A stretch of DNA of 64,000 bases from Lepidostoma basale (lineage: Eukaryota > Arthropoda > Insecta > Trichoptera > Lepidostomatidae), in the NCBI GenBank assembly GCA_022606425.2, contig JAHDVF020000898.1, positions 155,001 to 219,000 of the forward strand, written 5' to 3'. Every line of letters begins with the position of its first letter. Positions within the stretch are counted from its first letter, which is position 1. Of this stretch, positions 60,741 to 64,000 are shown one piece after another. The notes under the pieces are model-generated. The model saw only the letters and a list, made by a program, of their open reading frames with translations, ran no database searches and was not told where the DNA came from. A program made the position numbers and the translations under genes.

Positions 60741-63159
60741 CTTTCGACTGTTGATTTTTTGTAAGAGATATTTAATTTGGTCAAGTTATTATTGATACTT
60801 GACTGTTGTTGACTGTTGATACAATCAATTCTCAACATCCCCTTCCCGGAGTTCTGATGGTTCACTTTTCCATTTGGCGATAATATAATGCACTAAAAAC
60901 TTCGATAAAACAGAACATGGTTACCGCTATAGCGATTACGCTTCTGAAGTTACCGTGCCAAATATATCATTTTTATCCGCTAACTGTGTGCTCTCTTTCC
61001 TAAACAGTCTCGAGAAGGTATCCGGGCTATTATTAGCTGCCTATTTTTCAGCATACTTCCGATTTAGTGAAGAAGACAACTTGTGGTTATACCACATAGG
61101 TTGAATATATGCATACATCAAACAGTTGCAGATGTTTATGAAATATGCAAGTATTTAAAGTTACCTGTTGCTTTTTTTAAATTCCATAAAAATATTATTA
61201 AATGTAAATAATCTAGCTCGACATGGCGCCTTCTTAAATTCTAAAAATGGCAAATTGTCCCTAACTTATGATGATTGAATAATGTGTAAAAAAACATTGA
61301 ACATAGTCAAAAGTTTGGTTTTATTTGGAATGCCATCTTTACTAATTCACACTTCTTGTTGACGGCAGCTCCTCTGAGGTTCGGCGGTTATTCAGTATTC
61401 TTTGTTCACTGCTGATGTAAACACACCCCCATTTCCTTTCCAGGGATAAAAGTAGGCTCAATTGGCGTAAAATTGATGTTTTTTGGTTTCAAACCCGCGC
61501 CGCCCCCGTTTTGAGAAGGGTTATTGTTTAAAATAACTTTTGAGTATACGAGCACTTCAAGGAAAGCAAACATTCTAATAAAAAAACTGGCGGGAGTTCT
61601 CCCGTCGCGGGATGTTTGCGGAGGGACGGCTTCGCTCAATTAATTCGCCCGCCAAGGAAATTATTCTGGTATTCATTCAACGTTTTTCATAATAGGGGCT
61701 TAAATCGGACATCAAAATCGCGTCAATTTTAACTCAGTTAATTGTAATGCTATTGTATTTAAATTGTAATTTTATATATTTAGAAATATCAGATTACTCC
61801 AATTGATAAAGTTTCATGTGTTAAAAATTGTGAAATAAACCAATCGTTTATGAGAGTATAATTATTTCACTATGATACAATCTGACACCAGCTAATGTGG
61901 GCCGGGAGCACGGGACTCCTGTTCCTGCGACTCTATTCGCCCGTCACCCCAGCCGGCCCGCGGCGAGATGACGTAATAATAATCGTAAAAGCGGTCGTGT
62001 GGAGGAGTTTATCGGCGGCGCGGGTTAAAAAGCCCGGAGTATGACGATCGCGAGCTACCCATGTCCCATAATTTTAAATCGTTTCATGCGCTAGTAAATT
62101 CTGTACCTTTTTACGCTTAACATAAAAGTAAAACGGGAGAGTTGTGACTCGGAGCTCCGCAATCACGAATTGTCAGATTACTTTTGTGGTTTAACACTGA
62201 ATTGTTGATGCTCTGCGCAAGTTGTTTCGCTTCTTATGATTGTATTGCGTTATTTGCGTGTAAATAGGCATTTGAAGAATCAGAGTCCTATTTGATCTCT
62301 TTCAAGCTTTTCAAGCAAGTACTCCGCTCGTTTCCTTTTATTTTTGAATAAATAGTATTCGATTATATAATATTATATTGTTATCTTCGCAGGGGAACCC
62401 AAAAACACTTAAAATGTATTGCGCATTTTCTATTGATTATTGTTTCATTGCATTTATTTTAGGGTCTAAGTCACGTGCTACTACAATGTACGCGTTTATA
62501 ATTCAAAATCAAATTTAACATTTGTAACATTTTGTCAAATTGGAATTGTAAAGTCAACTGTTTTTTTTAAATACAATAATACATGAATAATATTAAATAT
62601 GCCACGAAAAAACGTCAATTTTATTGAATCACTTGTTGTAACTGTCAAATATGTGGTACGTCGCCCTGCTTTTGGTATAATTGGTGCGATAAACAGCAAT
62701 GTTGCAAAACAAACTGCTGGGTTAAAAAACATGCGGACATTTATTGGAATAACGGAGTAACAAATAAAATGGTGTTAATCTTGTTTGGTCAACAGTTGAA
62801 TGAAATCTCCAGTAGTAAACATTTTTAGTTGGACTCAGTTAATTTGAGAAGGTAATGATTTTTTGGAATCGTACGCCCTTAATATGTCAAATCGCAATTA
62901 ATATTCCCATATGAAACTCACTAGAGCAACGGAATAATCCAATCACCGCGAACAGTTTCGGCTCGGATAAAGAAGCTTCCAAGTCGTCTAATCAAACACA
63001 ATTTCCCCTCAGCGAACTGAGTACACCCGTCTGTCTTTCATATAAATAGTTTCTCCTTTGCAGTTAAAGATAGTAAACATCCCACACGGTGTTCCGAATC
63101 AAGCCTTCCGCGGGAACAAAATGGTTTTATTATGATTCGTACAATCCACATTTTATTCA
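60741..63159. other. No gene seen; GC-rich island at 61890-62070
   Basis: The GC-rich block includes GAGATGACGTAATAATAATC and TTTATCGGCGGCGC words. ORFs at 61406-61639 and 62535-62732 (minus) are without recognised domains. Confidence 0.4.
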
Positions 63160-63290
63160 ATATTTTTACAACAGTTAAAATATTATATTATCCACAATAT
63201 GTTCCGGAGGCGATCTCCTTCATCAAAGAAATATTAATGTCACCTCCGAAACATGTTGTGAATAATATGTTTAAATATCTAGTAAGTTAA
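63160..63290. repeat. Inverted pair of hammerhead-like hairpins
   Basis: The minus arm reads CTTTGATGAA, stem GGAG (63215-63218), loop, CTCC (63206-63209), then GGAACATATTGTGG. The plus arm ends CACCTCCGAAACATGTTGTG near 63240-63260. The outer flanks (TATTATCCACAATAT against GTTGTGAATAATATG) pair as well, so the whole block is an outward-facing inverted repeat, as at 13.2, 28.8 and 30.2 kb. Confidence 0.65.
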
Positions 63291-63945
63291 GTGGATTATA
63301 CAGTGTTATTCTCCTTCAAAATTAACAATGGGACCTCCACGGAAGAGAACTCGGATAATCGAGTGTAATAATTGAACGCACGTATACCCATTTTATTTAT
63401 AAAAGTGGCATCTATTTCGCAGCCTCGTGTATACGTGTGTCTCCTGTACATGTGTGTAAGCCACGGTAAACACCTAGAGAAATCCCATTAACCATCCCTT
63501 GTATACGGCAAACAGAGTAAGGTCAATACAAGGCGTAGAGCCAAACCATTGACAGGAGTATTATGCCCGAGATTTTGTTTGCGCCAAGCTTCTCGAGTTT
63601 CATTGTGGGATCCAATATTCTCACATCTCGGGGACTCGCAATTAATTTCTTTTTTATTCCCAGGTTTGTACTTTTCTAAAACATTAAGTTTTGATTGCTC
63701 AAGGAATTTGATTCCACCATAACAACTTTAGCCGGTGAAATGTTCGAGAAATGCCTCTTCAAGCGAGTACCTATATTACTCCAGGCTTGTCCGTACAAAA
63801 CTTACGGCAAATTATAATGAAAACACTAATTCAGTTGCGTCTTTTTATCAATTGATTAAAACATCGAAGACGCGCCGCGCCTCAAAATAGTTTCCACTGA
63901 AATTTTTTTTTAAATTTTCTGTTCATTTGTTTTTCAAATCATATT
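63291..63945. other. No gene seen
   Basis: A+T-rich sequence with no recognisable feature up to the SINE at the window end. Confidence 0.5.
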
Positions 63946-64000
63946 GACGATATTTGTGGTAGAGCGCCAAGAACTATGATTGCCACACGGCAATGGCAGT
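63946..64000 (+). mobile_element. tRNA-derived SINE, copy 3, cut by window end
   Basis: GACGATATTTGTGGTAGAGC at 63946 parallels the heads of the copies at 23619 and 40776. The window ends inside the tRNA-like part, so the body is not seen. Confidence 0.6.

Overview
The window reads as non-coding, repeat-laden arthropod DNA, most likely from an insect. The evidence is A+T-rich sequence with no operon-like gene packing, several Tc1/mariner-superfamily DNA transposons, many 5'-truncated LINE copies, a tRNA-derived SINE, a long (TA)n microsatellite and spliceosomal-type signals. I found no confident host protein-coding gene, no rRNA, no intact tRNA and no CRISPR array. It is best described as a gene desert or the inside of a very large intron. 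The species cannot be named from this sequence alone.

Layout. 1-5190: two copies of an RTE-like LINE (1-127 and 508-1140), a probable fragment of a second LINE group near 3.1-3.3 kb, and a possible small exon at 4075-4133. 5191-6488: a pogo-like DNA transposon remnant with 21-bp terminal inverted repeats (TIRs), a helix-turn-helix-type N-terminus and a broken zinc-finger C-terminus. 6.5-13.1 kb: A+T-rich filler with GC-rich islands. 13.1-20.5 kb: hammerhead-like hairpin repeats, a decayed mariner (15.06-15.69 kb), two small LINE scraps, and a cecropia-type mariner (19249-20467) broken by frameshifts. 23.3-25.1 kb: another hairpin repeat, a SINE copy and a LINE scrap. 26.9-32.0 kb: a dense cluster of hairpin repeats in tandem and inverted arrangement, ending in a TA-flanked MITE (31549-31937). 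33.0-35.8 kb: the longest LINE copy (419-codon reverse transcriptase ORF), followed by three further LINE pieces. 38.1-39.7 kb: a hairpin repeat beside a nearly intact mariner with perfect 31-bp TIRs. 40.8-53.3 kb: a second SINE copy, LINE scraps of two groups and the microsatellite. 53.3-64.0 kb: mostly featureless, with two LINE fragments meeting head-on near 60.44 kb, an inverted hairpin pair at 63.2 kb and a third SINE copy cut by the window end.

The most interesting signal is a dispersed family of short hairpins sharing a GATGA-like element, a short stem whose sequence changes between copies while pairing is kept, and then an almost constant GAAAC(A)TG. That order matches hammerhead self-cleaving ribozymes of the kind known in the pseudo-LTRs of Penelope-like retroelements. 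Several copies sit in outward-facing inverted pairs. The second notable item is the mariner at 38391-39711: termini, target duplication and catalytic DD34D triad are intact, but one base appears to be missing from a homopolymer near the end of the gene, which moves the conserved C-terminus out of frame.

These elements do not form a pathway together; they record waves of insertion by at least four types of parasite (RTE-like and other LINEs, a tRNA-SINE, mariner/pogo transposons, Penelope-type repeats). GC-rich islands rich in TAATT-type sites recur every few kilobases and could be regulatory, but this rests on composition only.
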